In this document: positions 18,229 through 26,824 of the stretch, piece by piece
How the letters are laid out: the number at the start of each line of letters is the position of its first letter
Position numbering within the stretch: the stretch's first letter is position 1
Assembly (NCBI GenBank): GCA_965658745.1
Contig: CBFHTK010000001.1
Location: forward strand, 372,001 to 436,000
DNA: 64,000 nt
Direction: 5' to 3'
From: JAHDFB01 sp965658745
GTDB taxonomy: Bacteria; Bacteroidota; Bacteroidia; Chitinophagales; Saprospiraceae
Made by a program: the position numbers and the translations under genes
Notes under the pieces: model-generated
The model's input: only the letters and a program-made list of their open reading frames with translations
Databases searched by the model: none
Told to the model about the DNA's origin: nothing

Positions 18229-19326
18229 ATGCCTTTAAAAAGTGGAATTGTCGGACTTCCAAATGTTGGAAAATCAACCTTATTTAATGCATTGACAAAT
18301 GCAAAAGCTCTAGCTGCAAATTTTCCATTCGCGACGAAAGAACCCAATGTGGGAATAATCACTGTTCCTGACAAACGTCTGGACGAACTAGAAAGACTTG
18401 TTAAACCACAAAAGACTATTCCAACGACCGTTGAGATCGTTGATATTGCAGGATTAATAAAAGGCGCATCCAAGGGAGAAGGTCTTGGAAATCAGTTCCT
18501 TGCCAACATTCGCGAAGTAGATGCTATCGTACATGTAGTGCGTTGTTTTGATAATGACAATGTCGTTCATGTAGATGGAAGCGTTGATCCTGTGAGAGAT
18601 AAAGAGATTATAGACACTGAGTTAATATTGAAGGATCTAGAAACGGTAGAAAAGCGACTAGAACGATTGAAAAAAGGCGCGAAAGGTGGTGACAAGGCAG
18701 CCCTTCGTCAGGTAGAAATTGGTCAGCAAATCTATTCACATCTAGAAGAAGGCAAACCTGCTCGTTCGTTGGAAGTGGATGAAGATGGTATTGATTTGCT
18801 AAAAGAAATGATGCTACTTACAGCAAAGCCCATTCTTTATGTTTGTAATGTAGATGAAGACTCTATCTTATCCGGTAATAAACATACAGAAGCATTCCTA
18901 AAATGTGTAGCTGATGAAAATGCAGAAACTATATATATCAGTGCTCAAATAGAAGCCGATATAGCTGAGCTTGATACATATGAAGAGCGCATGGAATTTG
19001 TCCAAGATATGGGACTTAATGAACCGGGAGTAAATAGAGTAATTTTAGCTTCATACAAATTGCTGAATCTAATTACATACTTCACAGCTGGAGAAAAAGA
19101 AGTAAGAGCATGGACCGTCAGAAATGGTGCAAAAGGCCCTGAGGCAGCAGGTGTTATTCATACAGATTTTGAAAAAGGCTTCATTCGTGCACAAGTAATT
19201 AAATACGAACACTTCGTAAATCTAGGTTCCGAAGCCAAAGTAAAAGAAGCTGGTAAGATGGGGATTGAAGGTAAAGACTATGTCGTCAATGACGGCGACA
19301 TTATGCATTTCTTGTTCAACGTTTAA
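18229..19326 (+). CDS. ychF: Redox-regulated ATPase YchF (OLA1/Obg family)
   Basis: 365 residues, typical length. P-loop GLPNVGKST at 9-17, switch segment GIITVPDKRL, G3 motif DIAGLIKGASKGEG and the NVDE segment where GTPases have NKxD, which explains the ATP preference of this family. The C-terminal TGS-like domain includes GAKGPEAAGVIHTDFEKGF and QVIKYEHFV. It binds the ribosome and is implicated in stress and redox responses. The next gene follows after 12 bases on the same strand, suggesting one transcript. Confidence 0.96.
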   Translation: MPLKSGIVGLPNVGKSTLFNALTNAKALAANFPFATKEPNVGIITVPDKRLDELERLVKPQKTIPTTVEIVDIAGLIKGASKGEGLGNQFLANIREVDAIVHVVRCFDNDNVVHVDGSVDPVRDKEIIDTELILKDLETVEKRLERLKKGAKGGDKAALRQVEIGQQIYSHLEEGKPARSLEVDEDGIDLLKEMMLLTAKPILYVCNVDEDSILSGNKHTEAFLKCVADENAETIYISAQIEADIAELDTYEERMEFVQDMGLNEPGVNRVILASYKLLNLITYFTAGEKEVRAWTVRNGAKGPEAAGVIHTDFEKGFIRAQVIKYEHFVNLGSEAKVKEAGKMGIEGKDYVVNDGDIMHFLFNV

Positions 19327-19338
19327 TTCAGCAAAGAT

Positions 19339-19905
19339 ATGAGTGACTCAGAGTTCTCGACATATCTGTTTCACAAGCCATATGGGGTTTTAAGTCAATT
19401 CACTCAAGAACATCCTGGGCAGCAAACTCTTGCTGACTTTATGAAAATAGAAAAAGACGTTTACCCCATTGGTCGTCTTGATCGCGATAGTGAAGGCTTA
19501 CTTTTATTGAGCAATGACAAAAGACTAGTTAACAGCATATTACACCCTTCCAAAGAAAAGTGGAAAACATACTGGATTCAAGTAGAAAATATACCAAGCG
19601 AAGTAGCCCTTTCTAAATTGAAGAATGGTTTAACTATACGAATCAATAAGAAGGAATTCAAAACGAAACCAGCACAAATTCGAGTGTTCAAAACGCCACC
19701 TAATCTCCCGGAACGAGAGCCGCCAGTGAGATTTAGAGCTAACATTCCGACCCAGTGGTTGGAAATCAGAATTACTGAAGGAAAAAAACGGCAAGTGCGG
19801 AAAATGCTCGCTGCTATTAATCATCCTGTTCTAAGATTGGTAAGAATAGCTATCGATCATTACAAGCTAGATGACCTAGAAGTAGGTTGTTATAAAAAGC
19901 TTTAG
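19339..19905 (+). CDS. rluE: 23S rRNA pseudouridine synthase, RluE-like
   Basis: 188 residues with no S4 domain, as in RluE. Motif II reads YPIGRLDRDSEGLLLLSND, with Asp48 as the catalytic aspartate, and motif III is ITEGKKRQVRKMLAAINHPV with LRLVRIAI. RluE modifies U2457 in E. coli; the exact target here is inferred from length and closest family pattern. It follows ychF by 12 bases and precedes pyrE by 55. Confidence 0.85.
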   Translation: MSDSEFSTYLFHKPYGVLSQFTQEHPGQQTLADFMKIEKDVYPIGRLDRDSEGLLLLSNDKRLVNSILHPSKEKWKTYWIQVENIPSEVALSKLKNGLTIRINKKEFKTKPAQIRVFKTPPNLPEREPPVRFRANIPTQWLEIRITEGKKRQVRKMLAAINHPVLRLVRIAIDHYKLDDLEVGCYKKL

Positions 19906-19934
19906 ATTTCAACCCATAAATTGCTAAATTTATA

Positions 19935-19942
19935 TACTTTTG
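19935..19942 (+). promoter_or_regulatory. Candidate -7 box for pyrE
   Basis: TACTTTTG matches TAnnTTTG and ends 18 bases before the pyrE ATG. No correctly spaced TTTG is seen upstream. It would give a leader of about 12 bases. Confidence 0.35.
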
Positions 19943-19960
19943 GGCAGCTAAAAAAAACCA

Positions 19961-20599
19961 ATGTCTGTAGCAAAAAAGCTAGCAAAGCACTTGCTAGAAA
20001 TCAAAGCAATCAAACTACAACCAAACAACCCTTTCACATGGGCAAGCGGCTTAAAATCACCTATTTATTGTGATAATAGAATGTCTTTATCCCATGCGGA
20101 AATAAGAAAATTCATTAAAAAAGAGCTGGCATCTTTGGCGCTCAGCGTTGGAGATTTTGATGGTGTTGCAGGAGTCGCTACTGCAGGAATTGCTCATGGT
20201 GCATTAGTAGCGGACGAGCTTGGCCTTCCATTCATTTATGTACGATCAAAGCCAAAAGGTCACGGTCGTCAAAATTTGATTGAAGGAGATATATCTCAAG
20301 CCAAAAGTTACATTGTTGTTGAAGATTTGATTTCCACTGGTGGATCTAGTTTACTAGCTGTAGATGCCCTTAGAGAAAATGGAGCTACAGTAGCAGGTGT
20401 AATTGCACTATTTAGTTATGGTTTCGATAAGGCGAAAAATACTTTTAGAGAAGCAGATTGCCCTTTCGCAACCTTGAGTCATTACGAAACCTTATTAACA
20501 GAAGCTGTTGGCTTAGGATTTATTAATAGCTCTGAAAAAGAATTATTAGAAAATTGGAATCAATCTCCTGAAGAGTGGAGTAAACAAGTAAAGATCTGA
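19961..20599 (+). CDS. pyrE: Orotate phosphoribosyltransferase
   Basis: Converts orotate and PRPP to OMP in de novo pyrimidine synthesis. 212 residues. The PRPP-binding loop is YIVVEDLISTGGSS (about 116-129), preceded by the FIYVRSKPKGHGRQNLIEG flexible catalytic loop. The orotate-binding N-terminal segment is NPFTWASGLKSPIYCDNR. The stop is adjacent to the M42 peptidase start (1 base), so the two are probably translated from one message. No pyrF fusion is present. Confidence 0.97.
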   Translation: MSVAKKLAKHLLEIKAIKLQPNNPFTWASGLKSPIYCDNRMSLSHAEIRKFIKKELASLALSVGDFDGVAGVATAGIAHGALVADELGLPFIYVRSKPKGHGRQNLIEGDISQAKSYIVVEDLISTGGSSLLAVDALRENGATVAGVIALFSYGFDKAKNTFREADCPFATLSHYETLLTEAVGLGFINSSEKELLENWNQSPEEWSKQVKI

Positions 20600-20600
20600 A

Positions 20601-21680
20601 ATGGATATAATAAATAAGAAGTCGGAAAAATTCATGTTTGATTACTTGAATAGCTCGTCTCCTACAGGATTCGAGAGTGAAGGTCAACAAACTTGGGTAG
20701 AGTATGTAAAATCTTACGTAGATGAATGGCATCTAGATAATTACGGTACAGCTTATGGTATCATAAATCCAGGAAAACCATATAAAGTAGTAATCGAGGC
20801 TCATGCTGATGAGATAGCATGGTTTGTAAATTATATTTCTGATAAAGGTTTCATTTCAGTTATAAGAAATGGAGGTTCTGACCATATTATTGCTCCATCG
20901 AAAAGAGTAAATATTTATACCAAGAATGGTCCTGTACAAGGTGTTTTTGGTTGGCCAGCTATTCACACACGCAAAGGCAAAAAGTCAAGCTTGAGTCCAT
21001 CTATGGAGAACATCTTTATAGATGTAGGAGCTAAAGATAAAGAAGAGGTAGAGAAAATGGGTGTTCACGTCGGATGTGTTGTAACATTCGAGGATGAATT
21101 AATGAAGCTTAATGAAAAATACTACGTAGGTCGTGCCTTGGATAATCGCATGGGGGGGTTTTGTATCGCGCAAGTGGCTCGATTAATCAAAGAAAACAAG
21201 ATTGATCTACCATTTTCCCTCTACGTTGTAAACGCTGTTCAAGAAGAAATCGGACTCAGAGGCGCACAAATGGTAGCAGACCAAATAAAACCTGATGTCG
21301 CTATCATAACTGATGTATGTCACGACACTGATACTCCTCTTATTGATAAGAAAATTCAAGGAGATACTTCCGCAGGAAATGGCCCTTCACTCACAGTTGG
21401 ACCAGCGGTGCATAACAAGCTTCTGAATCTGATATTTGATGCGGCGGAAGACAAAGAAATACCTTTCCAAAGGTCTGCTTCATCAAGAAGCACTGGGACA
21501 GATACTGACGCCTTTGCTTACAGTAACGGTGGTGTGCCATCTGCCCTGATATCATTGCCATTGCGATACATGCACACAACAGTTGAAATGGCACATTCTG
21601 AAGATATTGAAAATGTGGTAAAGTTGATTTATGAAAGCCTTTTGAAAATTGAGGAAAATCACAACTTCAAGTACTTCTAG
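20601..21680 (+). CDS. M42-family metallo-aminopeptidase
   Basis: 359 residues, cytosolic dinuclear-metal peptidase of the M42 (glutamyl aminopeptidase/FrvX/TET) family. Metal and catalytic segments are all present: EAHADEIAWFV (His68, Asp70), GRALDNRMGGF, VQEEIGLRGA with the catalytic Glu pair, ITDVCHDTD and the terminal MHTTVEMAHSEDIENV. Such enzymes form dodecameric tetrahedra that trim peptides. It follows pyrE without a gap and is closed by a strong terminator at 21707-21738. Confidence 0.93.
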   Translation: MDIINKKSEKFMFDYLNSSSPTGFESEGQQTWVEYVKSYVDEWHLDNYGTAYGIINPGKPYKVVIEAHADEIAWFVNYISDKGFISVIRNGGSDHIIAPSKRVNIYTKNGPVQGVFGWPAIHTRKGKKSSLSPSMENIFIDVGAKDKEEVEKMGVHVGCVVTFEDELMKLNEKYYVGRALDNRMGGFCIAQVARLIKENKIDLPFSLYVVNAVQEEIGLRGAQMVADQIKPDVAIITDVCHDTDTPLIDKKIQGDTSAGNGPSLTVGPAVHNKLLNLIFDAAEDKEIPFQRSASSRSTGTDTDAFAYSNGGVPSALISLPLRYMHTTVEMAHSEDIENVVKLIYESLLKIEENHNFKYF

Positions 21681-21706
21681 AAATAAATTATATATTTTAT
21701 AAATGT

Positions 21707-21738
21707 AAAGCAGGTTGATTCATTAACCTGCTTTTTTT
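21707..21738 (+). terminator. Rho-independent terminator of the pyrE-M42 unit
   Basis: AAAGCAGGTT and AACCTGCTTT form a 10-bp perfect stem around an 8-base loop, followed by a run of T residues. It ends 11 bases before the next gene's GTG start. Confidence 0.92.
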
Positions 21739-21749
21739 ATCTTGTACAG

Positions 21750-22583
21750 GTGAAAGCAATCCTAGACTTCTATCTCTACAGTTCATTGCACATAGCCTTA
21801 TGTGCCCTGTTTCTTACATGGTCAACGTATCTTTTGACATACTTGGAAGTGGATTGGAACTATGCAGTTTTTGTGAGTTCGAGCACATGGCTTCTCTATT
21901 CACTCCACCGAATAATAGGAATCTATAAGCTGTCAGAGTTGCGAATTGAAAATAGATTTTTCGTCATACGAAAATTCCGTAAACACCTCATCGTTTACGC
22001 TTCAATTGCCGCTTTCATTTCGGTATACACTTTTATTTCATTGTCTCCTAGAATGAAATTATGGTTAGTTGTACCCATTGGATTATCTCTACTTTATGTC
22101 GCACCACTATTTTTAGGACAAAAAAGACTAAGAGACTTTCACTACATAAAAATATTTCTTGTCGCTAGTTGCTGGGCGCTATTATGTGGTGCGTTTCCGC
22201 TTTTGGAAGCTCATCTTAGCAATTATGAATTATTGTTGTTTTCTATGGAGAAGTTCTTTTTCATTTTTGCGATAACATTACCTTTTGACCTCCGCGATAT
22301 AGAAGTTGATCGTGATTCAGGCTTAAAAACTCTCGCTCATCTTGCCCCTCAATACTTGCGATACGGCATCCTGATTACATTCGTCCTTTGTGGAGTAATT
22401 GTTGTAGCAAATCCGTTATATAATACCGAGCAAAAAATCGTGCTCATTATAACGTATTTGGCGCTTGAACTTATTACTCGATTTTCTTCACGTCAAAAAA
22501 ATGACTATTTCTACAGTGGTGTGATCGACGGCACAATGATCTTATTTTTCGTGGTCGTTTGGATCTTCCAAATTGGTATTTAA
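21750..22583 (+). CDS. UbiA-like integral membrane protein, degenerate first Asp motif
   Basis: 277 residues with seven to eight hydrophobic helices. FDLRDIEVDRDSGLKTLAH near residue 180 matches the second Asp-rich motif of UbiA prenyltransferases. The first motif (NDxxDxxxD) is not present at the expected place, which here reads WLLYSLHRIIGIYK. It may therefore be a non-canonical or inactive UbiA relative. The start is GTG 21750; no upstream ATG fits because the terminator ends at 21738. The next plus-strand gene is over 2 kb away, so it stands alone. Confidence 0.7.
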   Translation: MKAILDFYLYSSLHIALCALFLTWSTYLLTYLEVDWNYAVFVSSSTWLLYSLHRIIGIYKLSELRIENRFFVIRKFRKHLIVYASIAAFISVYTFISLSPRMKLWLVVPIGLSLLYVAPLFLGQKRLRDFHYIKIFLVASCWALLCGAFPLLEAHLSNYELLLFSMEKFFFIFAITLPFDLRDIEVDRDSGLKTLAHLAPQYLRYGILITFVLCGVIVVANPLYNTEQKIVLIITYLALELITRFSSRQKNDYFYSGVIDGTMILFFVVVWIFQIGI

Positions 22584-22595
22584 ATAGTTTTTTCT

Positions 22596-22800
22596 GGGCG
22601 TGTCTCTCCTATCGTCGAGTCGCTACGTCCGTCAGCTCGCTATTCGCTCGGCCCTTCGCCTCAGCGCACGAAGAGTATCCTAACTTGAAATTTGAAATAT
22701 AATGCTCTTAAGTGCACAAGTATTGTGACATTGCTCGGTCTCACGCAAGGCGTGACTGACTAACATCGCTCACGCTTTTTTCGAGCTAGTGTTAGTTCCC
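22596..22800. repeat. GC-rich structured intergenic element, probable dispersed repeat
   Basis: Between convergent genes, the base composition jumps: 22596-22672 is GC-rich and built of short echoing units (CGAGTCGCTACG, CAGCTCGCTATTCGCTCGG). It opens GGGCGTG, the beginning of a dispersed intergenic repeat class I recall from Bacteroidota genomes. The second half contains TCACGC/GCGTGA and ACTAACA/TGTTAGT inverted repeats. No ORF. It could form a bidirectional end structure for both genes. Copy number cannot be judged from one window. Confidence 0.5.
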
Positions 22801-23660
22801 TATGACTTACTAAGATACTTTTTAAGCCGCCCACCTTTAATATCATTGACATCAAATTCAATTACGAAAGCATCTGCATCATGCTTATCGATCATTTGAT
22901 ATGTCCTTCTTATATCGATTCTATTGATAACATTGTGTATGATGCGATCATGATTTTGTTCTCCTCTATTTCCATGTCCTTGTGTGCCTTTATAGGTCGT
23001 TATTCCAACACCGACATGATTCACAAGAGCAGATTCAATCTCGACCGCTTTTGCCGATACAATCATCAAACCAACGTAATCTTCAAAACCTTCAATCATT
23101 AAGTCAATTACTCTCGCAGTTATCAGAAACGTGAGAATAGAGTACATGGCTACTTCTACTGAAACAACTAGTGCGGTAACTGCAAAAAGAATAATATTAA
23201 AGAATAGAATGACCTTTTCTATACTAAAACCAAAACGCTCATGGGCAAATATTCCAAGAATCTCTGAGCCATCAAGCACGGCGCCATTCTTGATTGCCAA
23301 ACCTATCCCTGCACCTAGAAAAAGACCTCCGAAAATTGCGATAAGAAGCTTGTCATCTGTTATTGAACTAAAATTCTCGTAGTAGATCATAACAGATAAA
23401 GCTGCAATGGATAAAACAGATTTTATAAAGATTTTCTTAGTGAGCGTATACCATGCTAAAACTAAAAATGGAATACTGACAAGAATAAGTAAGATTGAAA
23501 TATTAACATCGTACACTTCGCTAAGTAGAATCGCTATTCCTGTTGCTCCCCCATCCAAAAAACCATTAGGAAGGAAAAAAGCCTTAAGACCTATACTTGC
23601 TAGAATTATCCCAATTAATATCTGTATACTATCACTGAAAATTTCCTTGAAGTTATCCAT
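22800..23660 (-). CDS. YitT family membrane protein
   Basis: 286 residues. The N-terminal two thirds are the DUF161/YitT membrane region with about five helices (ILIGIILASIGLKAFFLPNGF, shown in part; LLIAIFGGLFLGAGIGLAIK) and the ILDGGATGIAILLSE-like segment, here FLDGGATGIAILLSE. The C-terminal DUF2179 domain is cytoplasmic (RRTYQMIDKHDADAFVIEF). Biochemical role unproven. ATG at 23660; a short intergenic stretch separates it from the LuxE-like gene on the same strand. Confidence 0.88.
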   Translation of the reverse strand: MDNFKEIFSDSIQILIGIILASIGLKAFFLPNGFLDGGATGIAILLSEVYDVNISILLILVSIPFLVLAWYTLTKKIFIKSVLSIAALSVMIYYENFSSITDDKLLIAIFGGLFLGAGIGLAIKNGAVLDGSEILGIFAHERFGFSIEKVILFFNIILFAVTALVVSVEVAMYSILTFLITARVIDLMIEGFEDYVGLMIVSAKAVEIESALVNHVGVGITTYKGTQGHGNRGEQNHDRIIHNVINRIDIRRTYQMIDKHDADAFVIEFDVNDIKGGRLKKYLSKS

Positions 23661-23766
23661 AATTGATGACTATTTTATGCAGTATAAGCACATTCATATA
23701 ACTAACAATAATAACCACACGAAGATGTGTGAATTACTGATTTAATCATTTATTGAGGAATAAATG

Positions 23767-24768
23767 TCAGAGAGCTAAATCAGAAGCTAATAGATTGCAC
23801 CCTCTGATTTCCGCTGCATCTACTCTACCTAGAAGTTGAAAACTTCCATCATCGTAACGGATACCCATATCTTCAGTCTGAATAAAAGAACAAGTATCAA
23901 GATTGGCAAGATCTATCACATTAACTACCCCTCCCTTTCCATCTTGCATCCAACTAAGTGGATCAGTCAATTCTGAAATGTAAATATCCATAAAATCGCT
24001 AGGATTAAAAATACCATTTCCCACCGAATATGCCTGAGATAACAATTCAGTCATTCCGTACTCACTATGCACAGAATTCAAATTCATGCCCTTCTTGAGA
24101 TAATCGTGAAATGCAAGTTTTGGTATTTCCGGTCCGATACCTTTCATCCCCCCTGTCTCCATAATTACTAAGTCTCTGAAATCTAGATCTTGGCTAGCCA
24201 ATTGATATAGCGCAAACGAAACTCCAAGCAAAACAATTTGCTTATTTGATTCTCTAGCCTTCTTAATTCCTTGCAGCAGTGCTTCGAAATCATGCAAATA
24301 AAAACCGCTGAGCGGATTGCTTGTTTCTTTTATGAAATGATCCGCCATAGCAACTAAAGAAGAATCCCCTCTTTCAATATATCCTGGTAAGAGTGCAAAA
24401 AAAACTTGATTACTAAGAGGTCCATATACTTTCTCATACGATTTTTGAGCTAGACTCAAATACCATTCATCATCTCTAACCAAGTGCGTGCTTCTTGTCA
24501 TACCAGTTGTCGCACTACTTTTGTAAGCACTTTCCTCCTTCCAAACACCACTCTGAATCTGATGTGTTTTAAAAAATGAAATCGGAAGAAAAGGGATTTC
24601 CGTAATACCTTTTGGACGAAAGTCCTCCGAATTTTTCAACAAGTCAACAAATTTCTTGTAGAACGGATTTGTTGCATATTGGTATCTATAGACCTTTAAA
24701 GCTACATTGTCAAAATCAGTCCTATCAAGGCCTGCTATTACTTTTCTTAAATCATCCCTCTCGTTCAT
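23767..24768 (-). CDS. LuxE-like acyl-protein synthetase (acyl-adenylating family)
   Basis: 333 residues resembling LuxE/acyl-protein synthetases of the ANL superfamily. Landmarks are FLPISFFKTHQIQSG, the Ser/Thr-rich nucleotide loop YKSSATTGMTRSTHLV, ETGGMKG, the A5-like SEYGMTELLSQAY, and DLANLDTCSFIQTEDMG near the end. LuxE activates fatty acids for reduction to aldehydes, but no luxC, luxD or luxAB is nearby, so bioluminescence is not implied. In Bacteroidota such orphans probably activate an acyl group for lipid or glycan modification (inference). Confidence 0.78.
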   Translation of the reverse strand: MNERDDLRKVIAGLDRTDFDNVALKVYRYQYATNPFYKKFVDLLKNSEDFRPKGITEIPFLPISFFKTHQIQSGVWKEESAYKSSATTGMTRSTHLVRDDEWYLSLAQKSYEKVYGPLSNQVFFALLPGYIERGDSSLVAMADHFIKETSNPLSGFYLHDFEALLQGIKKARESNKQIVLLGVSFALYQLASQDLDFRDLVIMETGGMKGIGPEIPKLAFHDYLKKGMNLNSVHSEYGMTELLSQAYSVGNGIFNPSDFMDIYISELTDPLSWMQDGKGGVVNVIDLANLDTCSFIQTEDMGIRYDDGSFQLLGRVDAAEIRGCNLLASDLAL

Positions 24769-24833
24769 CGTAACAAAACTAAATAAATTGCGTTTTCTTT
24801 ATGTATCAATTATATAAGGATCATATTTGTAAC

Positions 24834-25334
24834 ATGAGATATCTACTTTTTGCTTCTATACTGACAATGATCTTCGGAATGGAATCCTGTATAAATGCCC
24901 CAGATTTTCCTGATGAACCAGTGCTCACTTATAATGGTTTGAGTAGATCAACTATGACCCAAGGAAGTGCAAATGAAGATTCAATCCGAATTTTCTTTGG
25001 CTTCACAGACGGGGATGGAGATATAGGTATTGCACCTGAAGACAAAATAGGAACAGCTTTCGATGTTATTGTAACAGATACTAGGAATGGAACGATTTTA
25101 GATAGATTTTTCGCACCATACGTTCCACCAAAAGGAGCATCAAACGGAATTCAAGGTACTGGTGAAATTCTTATATTCACGACATGTTGCATATACAACG
25201 ATGGAACAGTGCCTTGCGAACCAAATCCTGAGCAACCATCTAACGAAATGGTCCTTGAGGTTTATATTAGAGATCGTGCGGGTAATGAAAGTAATAGAAT
25301 TCTGACAGAAGCAATCAACCTTCAGTGTTTATAA
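24834..25334 (+). CDS. Lipoprotein of unknown function
   Basis: 166 residues from ATG 24834, chosen because MRYLLFASILTMIFGMESC is a lipoprotein signal ending in Cys19; the upstream ATG at 24801 would add 11 polar residues before it. The mature part has an Asp-rich loop (FTDGDGDIGIAPEDK), a paired-Cys patch (FTTCCIYNDGTVPC) and a beta-rich end (LEVYIRDRAGNESN). Similar short lipoproteins are common in Bacteroidota with no assigned role. It is divergent from the LuxE-like gene. Confidence 0.75.
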   Translation: MRYLLFASILTMIFGMESCINAPDFPDEPVLTYNGLSRSTMTQGSANEDSIRIFFGFTDGDGDIGIAPEDKIGTAFDVIVTDTRNGTILDRFFAPYVPPKGASNGIQGTGEILIFTTCCIYNDGTVPCEPNPEQPSNEMVLEVYIRDRAGNESNRILTEAINLQCL

Positions 25335-25373
25335 TTTCTGCTTGCCATTTCCTAAATCCTGGCTAATCTACCT

Positions 25374-25736
25374 CTAATGACTTTTACCTAGGGCCTCTTT
25401 GGCGGCTGAAACGGTAGCTTTACTATTTCCCACGAAGGATTTATCTCCGATAAAAACTACTGGTCTTTTCAAAAATGTATATTCTTCGAGTATTAGCTTT
25501 TTCCACTCTTGTTCAGTATGTTCTTCCTTATTTAGACCAAGCGACCTGTATTTCATAGCCCTCTTGTTAAATAGAGCCTCATAGCTACCATGTTCTTGAG
25601 CTAAATGGTCGAGAGTTTCTTCCTCGATAGGCTGCTTCTTAATATCTTGCAATTCAAACTCTTCCCCACCAAGTTCATTGATGATTCTCTGGCAAGTATT
25701 GCATGTAGAAAGGTGGTAAATCTTTTTTTGTGACAT
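25374..25736 (-). CDS. ArsC/Spx-family thioredoxin-fold protein
   Basis: 120 residues, the size of ArsC-like reductases. The N-terminal motif CNTCQR is a CxxC pair; classical ArsC has a single catalytic Cys and Spx uses a CxxC redox switch. The conserved Arg is in LKRPVVFIGD and the family-specific FVGNSKATVSAAKEAL closes the protein. It may be a thiol reductase or an Spx-like regulator; there is no arsenic operon around it, so arsenate reduction is not implied. Confidence 0.85.
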   Translation of the reverse strand: MSQKKIYHLSTCNTCQRIINELGGEEFELQDIKKQPIEEETLDHLAQEHGSYEALFNKRAMKYRSLGLNKEEHTEQEWKKLILEEYTFLKRPVVFIGDKSFVGNSKATVSAAKEALGKSH

Positions 25737-25835
25737 ATTTTGATAGTTTACAGGCTAACTCCAAAAACTCTTGTTGAATATTCAAAATTTGAAACGGAAT
25801 ATTCACTAATGGGTTCAAAATTTTATACTAAATAT

Positions 25836-26713
25836 CTAGTCTATTTGTGAAGCAAATCTTGATGGTTCAAATAATTCGTCATTTTCGTCAATTATTGCTT
25901 TTGTCAGAGACGCACCAAACAGGACGATCAATGTTGCGCAGAAAACCCACACCATCACAACCAAGATGCTACCAGCGGCTCCGTAGATTCCTCCAACGTC
26001 AGTCGTACCAACATAAAACGAAATTCCTACTTTCCCCAAACCAAACAAAATAGCAGTAACTACTGCCGCAAACCAAGTATTTCTCCATTTCAATTTCACG
26101 TCTGGCAAGAGCTTAAATATCAATGCAAATAGTAAGGTGTTAATAATTATTGGGATAATAACAGCACCAAACTTCAGCATTAGGCTCGATAAGACACCTA
26201 GATAATCATCTAAAAGGTTGCCAACCATCTGTAGGACTGAGTTTAGAACAAGCGATATCAATAACAGAAAAGCGAAACCAGCAATAACTCCTAGTGAAAA
26301 TAATCTGGATCTCATGTATTGTAAAATTGTATTCTGATCAGGTTTTGCTTTGACGGAAAACATGTCATTTAAAACTGACTGTAAAGTTGCAAAGACCGTA
26401 GATGCCGTAAATATAATAGTACAAATGCTGATCACTGAAGCCCAAAATTTGGGTTCAAAAATCTGTAGTTGGTCAATAGTATTTAATATGGCTTGTGACG
26501 AGCTTTTTCCAAGTAAATCTGAGAGTTGCGTCATTATCGCCGTTTTAACTTCACTTTCTTTGTAAAACAAACCAGCAATATTTAATACTAGGAGCAACAA
26601 AGCAGGTAGGGAAAATATCGTATAGTATGATATAGCTGCAGACTTCAGAAATGCACCTTTGGTGAAAAAATGCGAAGGCTTTTTCGAATTACATTAAAGA
26701 TTTTAACGATCAT
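25836..26713 (-). CDS. YihY/BrkB family membrane protein, frameshifted near the 5' end
   Basis: The main frame (25836-26600 and upstream) encodes a six-helix BrkB/YihY protein: SYYTIFSLPALLLLVLNIAG, VFATLQSVLNDMF, GIYGAAGSILVVMVWVF and LFGASLTKAI. No start codon exists in this frame before a stop at about 26696. Another frame begins at ATG 26713 (MIVKIFNVIRKSLRIF) and would join the main frame as FFTKGAFLKSAA if the T6 run read on the minus strand (26665-26670) had one more T. The intact product would be about 292 residues. A real mutation or a homopolymer sequencing error are both possible. Function of the family is unproven. Confidence 0.8.
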
Positions 26714-26824
26714 GGCAGATATTAAGTTGACTTTAAATAACTAAGCTCAATTTGACAATGATTGTTCGAGTCTTCTGAATTCTCAGATATAAAATGCCTA
26801 ATTTAGCGTATAAAACAGAATCAA

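Noticed and set aside
23767..24768. Bioluminescence operon
   Set aside because: No luxA, luxB, luxC or luxD anywhere in the window.
25374..25736. Arsenic resistance
   Set aside because: No arsR, arsB or acr3 nearby; the CxxC pair is as compatible with an Spx-like role.
26660..26675. Programmed frameshift in the BrkB gene
   Set aside because: No pseudoknot or stop-proximal slippery heptamer seen; the family elsewhere is read in one frame. Kept as possible error, slippage variation or mutation.
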